Under the pieces are notes generated by a model. The model was not told the origin of the DNA and did not search any database. It saw only the letters and a program-made list of their open reading frames with translations. Positions 1-5,371 of a stretch of 7,477 bases of DNA are shown here, piece after piece (position 1 is the first letter of the stretch; each line of letters begins with the position of its first letter). Source of the DNA: Desulfarculus sp. (GTDB lineage Bacteria; Desulfobacterota; Desulfarculia; Desulfarculales; Desulfarculaceae); the NCBI GenBank assembly GCA_020216625.1, contig JAIUYB010000094.1:1-7477 (forward strand). The letters are read 5' to 3'. Both the position numbers and the translations under genes were made by a program.

Positions 1-1503
1 CCCAGCTCCGCCCCGGCGGCGGCCGACGACGACTGGGAGGTGCCGGATCTGGCCGAGCCGGCCTCGGCCGCCGCCTCGGCCGTGGAGGGCGACGAGGACT
101 ACTACCGCGAGCTGTCCCAGGACATGTATCGCGAGGTGGGCCGCTTGGCCCGCCGCCTGTCCATGTCCATCCGCGACGTGAAGCTGGAGACTACCGGCGA
201 CTTCGATCTGGAGAACGCCGGCCAGCGCCTGGAGCAGGCCAAGGACCAGTTGGAGAACGTGGTCAAGATGACCGAGCAGGCCACCCTGCGCATCATCGAC
301 CAGGGCGAGGCCATCCAGCAGGCGGCCGAGCGCGCGCGCGGCATCATGGAGCGCATCAGCGTGGGCGCGCCCACCGGCGACGGACCGGAGGACATGGCCC
401 TGGCCGAGGCCCGCCAGGCCCTGGGCGAGGCCCTGGAGACCCTGACCGGCTATCTCCAGGAGGCGGACCAGGAGCCCTTGCAACCGGCGCTGGAAAAAGC
501 CCAGGCCCTCTTGGCCCAGTTGGAGGCCTCCGGTCCCGCCCCGGAAGCCCCCGCGCCCGCCTCCCCGGCCGCGCCCGCCGCCCCGGCCAAGGCTGGCTAC
601 AGCTTTCCTCTGGACCTGGTTTTTCAAACCACCTACGAACTGTGCACCAACGAGACGGTCAAGAAGCATATCAAGGCCATGTGGGACGCCGGGGCCAAGG
701 CCTTCGACGCCGCCAAGATCGAGGCGGGCCTGAACCAGTTGGCCCCCCAGAGCCCGGACGAGGATAATTTCCTGAACCTGGACCTGAACGGGGTGCTCAA
801 GACCCTGTTCCAGGCCACCAGTCAGGAGAAATTCCAGCAGGTGCTCAAGAAGATGGCCTCCACCGTGGACCAGATCTTCCTGGAGCAGAATCTGCCCCTG
901 GAGGCCATGCCTCTGGCCGCCACCTCGGAGCCCGAACCGGCCCCCGCCGCCGCCCCTCCCGCCGCGGGCGGTCTCAGTGTCAGCCCGGAATTTCTGGCGG
1001 AGCTGGGGGGCCTGGTGGAGGAAATCCGCGCCGGAGCGGCCAAGCTGGCCCCGCCCAGCCTGCCGGTGGACCTGCGCACCCTCTGGGAAAAGGTCGAACA
1101 GGCCCAGGCCATCCAGTCCGGGTTGAACGTGGTGGAGCCAGGGCTGGTGGAGGAGTTGGAGACCACCCTGGGGGTGATCTTCAACTCGGTCAACGCCATC
1201 ATCGAATCCTTGAGTTTCCAGGACCTCTCGGGCCAGGCCATCTATCGCATCGTGCGCCTGCTCACCGACTTCCAGGTCCAGTTGATGGCCATGGTGGTCA
1301 GCTTTGGCTCCAAGCTCAAGGCCAAGGAGACCAAGGCCGAGATCAGCGTCGAGGAGAGCGAGCGCATGGCCCAGGCCGAGGTGGACAAGGCCCTGGAAAG
1401 CCTGGGCGTTCACGAGGAGGAGGGCGCCGGCCAGGGCGCGGACGGCGGGGCCAAGCTGGACCAGGACGCCATCAACGACATGCTGGCCAACATGGGCTTC
1501 TAA
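1..1503 (+). CDS. cheZ: Protein phosphatase CheZ with large inserted domain (5' partial)
   Basis: CheZ removes phosphate from CheY-P in the cytoplasm and so resets the flagellar switch. The frame is open from base 1. The GTG at 40 has no well-spaced ribosome site, so the true start probably lies upstream. Numbering from that GTG, residues 30-105 match the first long CheZ helix (LENVVKMTEQATLRIIDQGE). Residues 370-426 match the second, with catalytic motif QDLSGQ at 394-399 (D395 and Q399 correspond to E. coli D143 and Q147). The C-terminus LDQDAINDMLANMGF resembles the CheY-binding tail of E. coli CheZ. Between the helices lie Ala/Pro-rich linkers (about 164-186 and 292-311) and an unfamiliar helical domain (188-290). 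E. coli CheZ has 214 residues; this protein exceeds 487. No other chemotaxis or flagellar gene is visible here. The identification is firm; the role of the insert is unknown. Confidence 0.9.
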   Translation, partial: PSSAPAAADDDWEVPDLAEPASAAASAVEGDEDYYRELSQDMYREVGRLARRLSMSIRDVKLETTGDFDLENAGQRLEQAKDQLENVVKMTEQATLRIIDQGEAIQQAAERARGIMERISVGAPTGDGPEDMALAEARQALGEALETLTGYLQEADQEPLQPALEKAQALLAQLEASGPAPEAPAPASPAAPAAPAKAGYSFPLDLVFQTTYELCTNETVKKHIKAMWDAGAKAFDAAKIEAGLNQLAPQSPDEDNFLNLDLNGVLKTLFQATSQEKFQQVLKKMASTVDQIFLEQNLPLEAMPLAATSEPEPAPAAAPPAAGGLSVSPEFLAELGGLVEEIRAGAAKLAPPSLPVDLRTLWEKVEQAQAIQSGLNVVEPGLVEELETTLGVIFNSVNAIIESLSFQDLSGQAIYRIVRLLTDFQVQLMAMVVSFGSKLKAKETKAEISVEESERMAQAEVDKALESLGVHEEEGAGQGADGGAKLDQDAINDMLANMGF

Positions 1504-1649
1504 CCCAGCCGCCCAGGTGGCTTTGCCGGACCGGGGCCCGGCGGGCGGATTCGGCGGGCCGGGCCTGAGCCGGGTTGGCGGGCGTGAAGAAGCGGATCCA
1601 GGGTGGTTCGGGCCTGGGACGGGGGGGAACGGTGGGCGCGGCCGCCGGG
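1504..1649. other. Convergent intergenic region between cheZ and the pseudopilin-like gene
   Basis: This 146-bp gap separates two genes that converge. I see no coding region in it. It holds a GC-only hairpin (1535-1565) and a run of four G-tracts (1601-1627), either of which could help end transcription. Neither is followed by a clear T-run on either strand. Confidence 0.6.
1535..1565. terminator. Possible GC-rich hairpin terminator after cheZ
   Basis: The arm GGCCCGGC at 1535-1542 pairs perfectly with GCCGGGCC at 1558-1565, leaving a 15-nt loop. It begins 32 bp after the cheZ stop. No U-tract follows on either strand, so it is not a canonical intrinsic terminator; it may only stabilise the 3' end. 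In DNA this GC-rich, 8-bp hairpins also arise by chance. Confidence 0.3.
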
Positions 1650-2183
1650 TCAGGCGGTCTGCGATGAGTGGGAGCCCTGGTCCCAAGAGAGCAGGTTGCG
1701 CCCCGGGCCGTCCAGCCAGGCCTCTTCCAGACTGAAGTAGTCGTAGAGATAGGCCGGCATCTGGGTGACGATGGAGAACTCCCCCCCCTCCACCACGTAG
1801 ACGTAGGGCTGGCCCCAGGGATTGACCAAGAAGGTCGGGGTCAACCCCGCCTCCTGGAGACTCTCGGGCAGGCGTCCGTGGCGATTGGCGAAGTCCTGCA
1901 CCAACTCGCGGATGATGGTGATCTGGCGCAGGGCCAGGGCCTCGCGCTGCAAGCCGATCCGCTTCAGGGCCAGATTGCCGCTGTAGCGCACCGCCAGCAC
2001 CAGGCCCAAGAGGCTGATGCCGGTGAGGAAGATTCCGATCTGCCACATCAGCACCGCCGCCCCCGGCCCTAGCCCCCAGGTGATGGCCGGACCGGCCAGG
2101 GCGCTGCCGGCGGAGATGGCCCCCACTCCGCCCAGTACGGCCGCCAGAGGTCGTCGGCGACGCCAGGGATGGGGGTGGAGCAT
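1650..2183 (-). CDS. Membrane-anchored protein with pseudopilin (GspG-like) soluble domain
   Basis: I do not recognise a named gene. The 177-residue protein starts with an Arg-rich segment (RRRR at 8-11), then two hydrophobic stretches (about 13-35 and 42-66), then an amphipathic helix (about 73-101). Residues 101-141 read like the C-terminal half of a type II secretion major pseudopilin: HGRLPESL, then NPWGQPYVYV at 121-130, then GGEFSIVTQ, as in the conserved DPWG-pY-Y pattern of GspG. The N-terminus lacks the prepilin peptidase motif (a Gly-Phe cleavage site followed by Glu at +5), so it is unlikely to be processed into a pilus. The ATG at 2183 is supported by GGAGG at 2190-2194, six bases upstream. 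No gsp or pil gene is in the window. The gene converges on cheZ and is preceded by the terminator of the next minus-strand gene, so it needs its own promoter. The fold assignment rests on motif resemblance only. Confidence 0.75.
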   Translation of the reverse strand: MLHPHPWRRRRPLAAVLGGVGAISAGSALAGPAITWGLGPGAAVLMWQIGIFLTGISLLGLVLAVRYSGNLALKRIGLQREALALRQITIIRELVQDFANRHGRLPESLQEAGLTPTFLVNPWGQPYVYVVEGGEFSIVTQMPAYLYDYFSLEEAWLDGPGRNLLSWDQGSHSSQTA

Positions 2184-2238
2184 GCTGGGCCTCCATCAAG
2201 GGTTGGGGCGGCGTCAGAAGTGCCGCCATCTACTTGAT

Positions 2239-2267
2239 TATTTACACAGCCACCGCCCCTTGGCCAA
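2239..2267 (-). promoter_or_regulatory. Possible promoter of the pseudopilin-like gene
   Basis: On the minus strand TTGGCC (2262-2267) lies 17 bp upstream of TAAATA (2239-2244), in an AT-rich patch that stands out from its surroundings. The -35 matches consensus at four of six positions and the -10 at three. The -35 overlaps the palindrome TTGGCCAA (2260-2267). The leader of about 50 nt could form a 7-bp hairpin (2207-2213 with 2221-2227) just ahead of the ribosome site. Because a terminator closes the upstream gene, a promoter is expected in this gap. Confidence 0.35.
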
Positions 2268-2335
2268 TGACAAAATGACGACTCGGCCCGGCGCGGAGGG
2301 AAATAGTCCGGCACTTCGCGGGGCTGGCGGGGGAC

Positions 2336-2363
2336 AAAAAAAGCGGGCGCTGATCGCGCCCGC
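2336..2363 (-). terminator. Intrinsic terminator of the small membrane protein gene
   Basis: Read on the minus strand, GCGGGCGC (2363-2356) pairs perfectly with GCGCCCGC (2350-2343) around a five-base loop, followed at once by seven Ts (2342-2336). This is a textbook Rho-independent terminator, 42 bp beyond the TAG stop of the gene ending at 2406. It separates that gene from the pseudopilin-like gene downstream. In the plus direction there is no T-run, so it acts one way. Confidence 0.92.
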
Positions 2364-2405
2364 GGGGCCGCCGTCAGAACCGGCGCCGTCAGCCCTCATG
2401 GTGGC

Positions 2406-2717
2406 CTACTCCGACTTGCCCTCGGCCTGGGTCTGCTCGGTTTCCATGGCCGCCAGCTTGGCCTTCAGCTCCTCCACCTCGCGCTTGTAGCGTTCGGCCT
2501 CCTCGCTGCTGGGGGTGAAGGGTTCGCGCGCGGCCTCCATCTCGGCCCGGCGCTTGTCCTTCAGCTCCTCGGAGCCCAGGTAGGCGGCCAGCGCGCCAGC
2601 CAAGATCAACACCGGCGGGAGGGCGCCCTTGATCAGCCAGATGAACTCGTCCCACCAGCCGAACAGGCCGATGACGCCCAGGAGCAACGCGGCCAACCCA
2701 CCGATAAGAGCCACCAT
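2406..2717 (-). CDS. Small two-helix membrane protein with C-terminal coiled coil
   Basis: Hypothetical protein of 103 residues with no assigned function. It begins inside a hydrophobic helix (2-19), then has a short loop with WWDEF (21-25), a second helix (about 32-48) and a charged tail. Residues 72-96 (SEEAERYKREVEELKAKL and on) have the heptad-like Glu/Lys/Leu pattern of a coiled coil, so it may oligomerise or bind a partner in the cytoplasm. The start is firm: AAGGAGG at 2724-2730 sits six bases before the ATG. It forms its own transcription unit, with a TATAAT element at 2799-2804 and an intrinsic terminator at 2336-2363, which suggests a strongly expressed stand-alone gene. The spacing of Gly, Trp-Trp and Pro around the two helices recalls the small magnetosome protein MamI, but I compare from memory and no other magnetosome gene is present. 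That it is a real gene is near certain; its family is not. Confidence 0.85.
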   Translation of the reverse strand: MVALIGGLAALLLGVIGLFGWWDEFIWLIKGALPPVLILAGALAAYLGSEELKDKRRAEMEAAREPFTPSSEEAERYKREVEELKAKLAAMETEQTQAEGKSE

Positions 2718-2883
2718 CGGAAACCTCCTTGCCGAAAAGCGATTATCGCGCGGGGGCCGGGGACCAGGGCCGCCCGCCGCTGAGTTTCAGTGTCACGCAT
2801 TATAGAATTAGCATCGCCAACCGAGATCGGTCAAGCTTTTAGGCCATATCCGTCCGTCGCGGCGGTCGATCCTCCGTTTCCGG
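2718..2883. other. Intergenic region upstream of the small membrane protein gene
   Basis: This 166-bp gap between two minus-strand genes holds the ribosome site at 2724-2730, a small palindrome GCGAT-T-ATCGC (2739-2749) and the TATAAT element with an inverted repeat upstream. It is locally AT-rich around 2781-2845. No convincing terminator for the upstream PH-domain gene is visible. Confidence 0.6.
2799..2831 (-). promoter_or_regulatory. Promoter of the small membrane protein gene, with an inverted repeat at the -35 position
   Basis: On the minus strand a perfect TATAAT lies at 2799-2804, about 80 bp upstream of the ATG at 2717. At the expected -35 position (about 2821-2828) there is no TTGACA-like hexamer. 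Instead the inverted repeat ACCGA-GA-TCGGT occupies 2820-2831. This pattern could mean a regulator binds there, either replacing the -35 contact or blocking polymerase. A second, weaker -10-like GATAAT lies at 2742-2747, closer to the gene. Confidence 0.55.
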
Positions 2884-3348
2884 TCACTTGCGCCAGGCCC
2901 CGAAGACCCGCTGGTCTTTTGCCCCCAGGTCCAGGAGCAACTGGCGGAGGGCCTCGGGCCGCGGCACCCCGAAGAGCTTGACCGCCGGCGGTTCGGAGCC
3001 CTCCACGTACAGGTGCACGTGGGCCACCCCCAACAGGCGTTGGCTGGCTCCCCGGCGCAAGTCGATGCGGCGGATGGAGGCGATGGGCGCGGTCTTGACC
3101 TGGCGGCTGGGCAGGGTCAGCTCGGCGGTCACGTTCTCGGCGTCCACCCGGTAGCGGCAACCCAGGCGGCGGACCAGGATGAAGGCCAGGAACAGGCTGG
3201 CCAGGAGCTGGCCCAGGGCCGGGGAGATCATGGCCTCGGGGTTCAAGAGCGGCCCGGCCAGGAAAACGAACATGCCAAAGAAATAGACCGCGAACGCCTT
3301 CCAGGCCGGCCGGAAGTCGCTGAAATATTCAAGATCCTGCTGGCTCAT
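2884..3348 (-). CDS. Membrane protein with bacterial PH domain (bPH2 / YdbS-like)
   Basis: The 154-residue protein has a short cytoplasmic N-terminus, two transmembrane segments (about 16-34 and 43-60) and a soluble domain (66-140) typical of the bPH2 family: YRVDAENVTAEL, then the core with SIRRIDLRRG and LLGVAHVHLYVEG, then VKLFGVPRPEALRQLL. The domain would face the cytoplasm. Family members often occur as membrane-associated proteins of unknown role, so no specific function is claimed. The frame is open further upstream, to 3546, but those codons are Gly/Pro/Arg-rich and overlap the amrS start region. I choose the ATG at 3348 (MSQQDLEYF), with GAGG seven bases before it (3356-3359), and because conserved-looking sequence begins there. 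The gene is divergent from amrS and may share its control region. Confidence 0.82.
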   Translation of the reverse strand: MSQQDLEYFSDFRPAWKAFAVYFFGMFVFLAGPLLNPEAMISPALGQLLASLFLAFILVRRLGCRYRVDAENVTAELTLPSRQVKTAPIASIRRIDLRRGASQRLLGVAHVHLYVEGSEPPAVKLFGVPRPEALRQLLLDLGAKDQRVFGAWRK

Positions 3349-3426
3349 GGCCGCGCCTCGCTCCCCTTGGTGGCGGTGGTCCGGCCCTGGCGGGCCCTGG
3401 CCCAACTTATCCGCTGGGGTGGGCCT

Positions 3427-3458
3427 GGTCAAGCCCGGGAGCGCTGGGTGGCTTGACC
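3427..3458. repeat. Perfect 9-bp inverted repeat at the divergent promoters
   Basis: GGTCAAGCC at 3427-3435 is the exact reverse complement of GGCTTGACC at 3450-3458, with a 14-bp spacer. The arm centres are 23 bp apart, about two helical turns, so a dimeric regulator could contact both from one face. Each arm carries TTGACC, a near-consensus -35 hexamer, pointing outward towards its own gene. Confidence 0.7.
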
Positions 3459-3482
3459 CTCCGCCCCGGCCTGCCCTATGCT
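3453..3482 (+). promoter_or_regulatory. Sigma-70-type promoter of the amrS-radC-pyrF cluster
   Basis: TTGACC (3453-3458) is followed after 18 bp by TATGCT (3477-3482), matching five of six and four of six consensus positions. The amrS ATG is 38 bp beyond the -10, giving a leader of about 30 nt that just holds the ribosome site at 3506-3514. The -35 lies in the right arm of the 9-bp inverted repeat, so a repressor bound there would block polymerase. Confidence 0.6.
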
Positions 3483-3505
3483 GGCCCAAAGCGAGTCCGC
3501 TTGCC

Positions 3506-3514
3506 AGAGGGAGG
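3506..3514 (+). promoter_or_regulatory. Ribosome binding site that fixes the amrS start
   Basis: AGAGGGAGG ends six bases before the ATG at 3521. The frame is open as far back as 3347, but that segment lies in the divergent promoter region, and the family's conserved N-terminus (xxAMLYDKL) begins right after this ATG. A second in-frame ATG at 3533 is less well placed. Confidence 0.8.
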
Positions 3515-3520
3515 CCAGGC

Positions 3521-4561
3521 ATGCGCGAGGCCATGCTATACGACAAATTGGATCAGGGGCGGGTGGCCTGCCGGCTCTGCGCCCACGGCTGCCGGATCAA
3601 ACCCGGCGGCCGTGGCATCTGCCAGGTGCGGGTCAACCAAGACGGCGTGCTCCAGACCTTGGTCTGGGGCAAGCCCATCGCCGGCAACCCCGACCCCATC
3701 GAGAAGAAACCGCTCTTCCACTTTCTGCCCGGCACCCGCTCCTATTCCATCGCCACCGTGGGCTGCAACTTTCAGTGCGCCTTCTGCCAGAACTGGGACA
3801 TCAGCCAGTTCCCCCGCCAGGCCGGGCGCGAGGTCATCCCCGGCGGCGGGCCGGGGGGCGAGCTGGTGCCACCCGGCCAGATCGTGGCCGCCGCCCGGGC
3901 CCAGGCTTGCGCCTCCATCAGCTACACCTACACCGAGCCCACCATCTATTTCGAATATGCTTATGATTGCATGCGGTTGGCTGTGGAAGAAGGGCTGAAA
4001 AACGTCTTTGTCAGCAACGGCTACCAGTCGGCTGACTGCGTGGCGGCCTGCCAGGGGCTGTTGCACGCGGCCAACATCGACCTCAAGGCCTTCCGCGATG
4101 GCTTCTACCGCCAGGAGTGCAAGGCCCGGCTCCAGCCGGTGCTGGAGACCCTGGTCGCCATGCGCGCGGCCGGGATCTGGCTGGAGGTGACCACCCTGCT
4201 CATTCCGGGAAAGAACGACGATCCCGAGGAGTTGAAGGATCTGGCCGAGTTCCTGGTCCGCGAGCTGTCGCCGGACACCCCCTGGCACGTCAGCGCCTAC
4301 ACCCCGCGTTACAAATACGAGCAGTCCGGCCCGCCCCCCACCCCGGTCAAGAGCCTGGAGAAGGCGGTGGAGATCGGCCGCAAGGCCGGGCTGCGCTTCG
4401 TCTACGCCGGCAATGTGCCGGGGCACAACTCCGAGTCCACCGCCTGTCCCTCCTGCGGGCGGATCGTGGTGGGCCGGCGGGGATTCCGGGTCACCGGCCT
4501 GGACCTGAACAACGGGGCCTGCCCCTCTTGCAACATGCCCATCCCCGGTGTCTGGGCCTGA
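3521..4561 (+). CDS. amrS: AmmeMemoRadiSam system radical SAM enzyme AmrS
   Basis: Radical S-adenosylmethionine enzyme related to pyruvate formate-lyase activating enzymes; cytoplasmic and oxygen-sensitive. Of its 346 residues, the N-terminus has four Cys (C17, C20, C24, C34) in the family pattern CRLCAHGC...GRGIC. The 4Fe-4S/SAM motif CNFQCAFC (C82, C86, C89) follows the family signature DPIEKKPLFHFLPGT. Other markers are SYTYTEPT (134-141), NIDLKAF (185-191), GIWLEVTTLLIPG (218-230) and PWHVS (254-258). The C-terminus has two CPSC pairs (C309/C312 and C334/C337), probably a metal-binding knuckle, and ends in PGVWA. Length and motifs are intact throughout. The family is named for frequent linkage to AMMECR1 and Memo proteins, neither of which is here; its neighbours are radC (14-bp overlap) and pyrF. 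I do not assign a substrate. Identification is firm. Confidence 0.93.
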   Translation: MREAMLYDKLDQGRVACRLCAHGCRIKPGGRGICQVRVNQDGVLQTLVWGKPIAGNPDPIEKKPLFHFLPGTRSYSIATVGCNFQCAFCQNWDISQFPRQAGREVIPGGGPGGELVPPGQIVAAARAQACASISYTYTEPTIYFEYAYDCMRLAVEEGLKNVFVSNGYQSADCVAACQGLLHAANIDLKAFRDGFYRQECKARLQPVLETLVAMRAAGIWLEVTTLLIPGKNDDPEELKDLAEFLVRELSPDTPWHVSAYTPRYKYEQSGPPPTPVKSLEKAVEIGRKAGLRFVYAGNVPGHNSESTACPSCGRIVVGRRGFRVTGLDLNNGACPSCNMPIPGVWA

Positions 4562-5315
4562 GGCGCGACGCGTTTTGGGCTCCCCGACCCCATTGGCGCC
4601 CGGCGCGGAGCACCCCGGCCAGGGCCATCGCGCCCGCCTGCGCGAGAAGTTCCTGCGCCATGGCCTGGCCAAATTCACCGACGAGGAGGTGCTGGAGCTC
4701 TTGCTGACTCTGGCCACCCCTCGCCGCGACTGCAAACAACAGGCCCGGGCCTTGCTCAAGCAATTCGGCTCCTTGCGCGGAGCGCTGGAGGCCGACGCCA
4801 AGGCCCTGGCCATGGTGGAGGGCGTCGGTCCCAAGAACATCCTGGGCCTGAAGCTGATTCCGGCCGTGGCCGGCCGCTACCTGGAGGACCGCCTGCTGGC
4901 CGGAGGCGAACTCTGCGACGCGGCCGGGGCGGGTGAATACCTGCGCCTGACCATGGGCCCCCTGGAGCGCGAGACCTTCCGGGTGCTTTTTTTGGACCAG
5001 GCCCGGCGGGCCACCCAGGCCGAGGACCTGTTCAGCGGCACCCTGACCGAGACCGCGGTCTATCCCCGCGAGGTGGTGGCTCGGGCCCTGGCCCAGGGGG
5101 CGGCGGGCCTCATCTGCGCCCACAACCACCCCAGCGGCGAGTTGCGCCCCAGCCGGGCCGACCTGGAGTTGACCCGGCGGTTATACTATGCCTGCCGCGC
5201 GGTGGGCCTGGAGCTGGTGGACCACCTCATCGTGGGGCGTCAGGCGGTGCTCAGCCTGGCCGGCCAGGACTTCTGGCGGCAAATGCAGAGCGAATACGCG
5301 GCGATGGGGCTGTAG
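4548..5315 (+). CDS. radC: RadC family protein (JAMM/MPN+ metalloprotein)
   Basis: RadC-family protein of 255 residues, a conserved cytoplasmic protein once linked to DNA repair whose true role is unsettled. It has the family order: an N-terminal GHRARLREKF (26-35), a helical part with a helix-hairpin-helix (about 86-100, VEGVGPKNILGLK), and a C-terminal JAMM domain with the metal motif HNHPSG (192-197) and D205, so the zinc ligands H192, H194 and D205 are present. The start is uncertain. GTG at 4548 overlaps amrS by 14 bp and has no ribosome site. TTG at 4575 has GAGG at 4560-4563, 11 bases upstream and overlapping the amrS stop, and would remove only nine unconserved residues. Either way translation is probably coupled to amrS. 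A run of seven Ts (4987-4993) encodes part of VLFLDQ and does not break the frame. Confidence 0.92.
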   Translation: MSGPEARRVLGSPTPLAPGAEHPGQGHRARLREKFLRHGLAKFTDEEVLELLLTLATPRRDCKQQARALLKQFGSLRGALEADAKALAMVEGVGPKNILGLKLIPAVAGRYLEDRLLAGGELCDAAGAGEYLRLTMGPLERETFRVLFLDQARRATQAEDLFSGTLTETAVYPREVVARALAQGAAGLICAHNHPSGELRPSRADLELTRRLYYACRAVGLELVDHLIVGRQAVLSLAGQDFWRQMQSEYAAMGL

Positions 5316-5371
5316 GCCCCGCTGGTTGCCTGAAAAAGCGCTGGCACGCTGGCGCGAGAAAGCGACGAGAC
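5316..5371 (+). other. Short spacer between radC and pyrF
   Basis: This 56-bp gap has no T-run terminator and no convincing promoter, so pyrF is probably read from the upstream transcript. The direct repeat GCTGGC (twice, in 5340-5354) could form weak structure. The ribosome site before pyrF is poor (CGAG a few bases before ATG). Confidence 0.45.

Larger units (their letters stand above)
3349..3520. promoter_or_regulatory. Divergent control region between the PH-domain gene and amrS
   Basis: This 172-bp region separates two genes read in opposite directions. It contains the amrS promoter and ribosome site, a perfect 9-bp inverted repeat (3427-3435 and 3450-3458), and two tandem near-copies of the decamer GGCCCTGGCG (3383-3392 and 3393-3402) inside the likely leader of the PH-domain gene. 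A weak minus-strand -10, TAAGTT (3404-3409), sits 17 bp from the minus-strand TTGACC at 3427-3432. Confidence 0.55.

Noticed and set aside
1781..1788. A run of eight Cs (eight Gs in the gene sense) in the pseudopilin-like gene, considered as a phase-variation tract
   Set aside because: The reading frame stays coherent through the conserved VEGGEFSIVTQ segment, and a single 8-base run in GC-rich coding DNA is weak evidence of switching.
2268..2280. Short direct repeat AATGAC-AA-AATGAC, considered as a Pho-box-like site
   Set aside because: The 8-bp period does not match the 11-bp period of PhoB sites, and the repeat units are too short to be convincing.
3347..3520. N-terminal extension of AmrS
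   Set aside because: The family's conserved N-terminus starts right after the ATG at 3521, which has a strong ribosome site; the extension covers the divergent promoter.
3349..3546. N-terminal extension of the PH-domain protein
   Set aside because: The extra 66 codons overlap the amrS start and promoter, read as Gly/Pro-rich sequence and lack a ribosome site; the ATG at 3348 is preferred.
3536..4840. A 434-codon open frame antisense to amrS and radC
   Set aside because: It mirrors two well-supported genes, has biased low-complexity composition and no ribosome site or recognisable domain.
4987..4993. A seven-T run in radC, and a similar seven-A run at 6639-6645 in the receiver-TPR gene, considered as slippage sites
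   Set aside because: Both encode normal Phe/Leu or Phe-Tyr residues in frame; no alternative frame product or regulatory structure is apparent.
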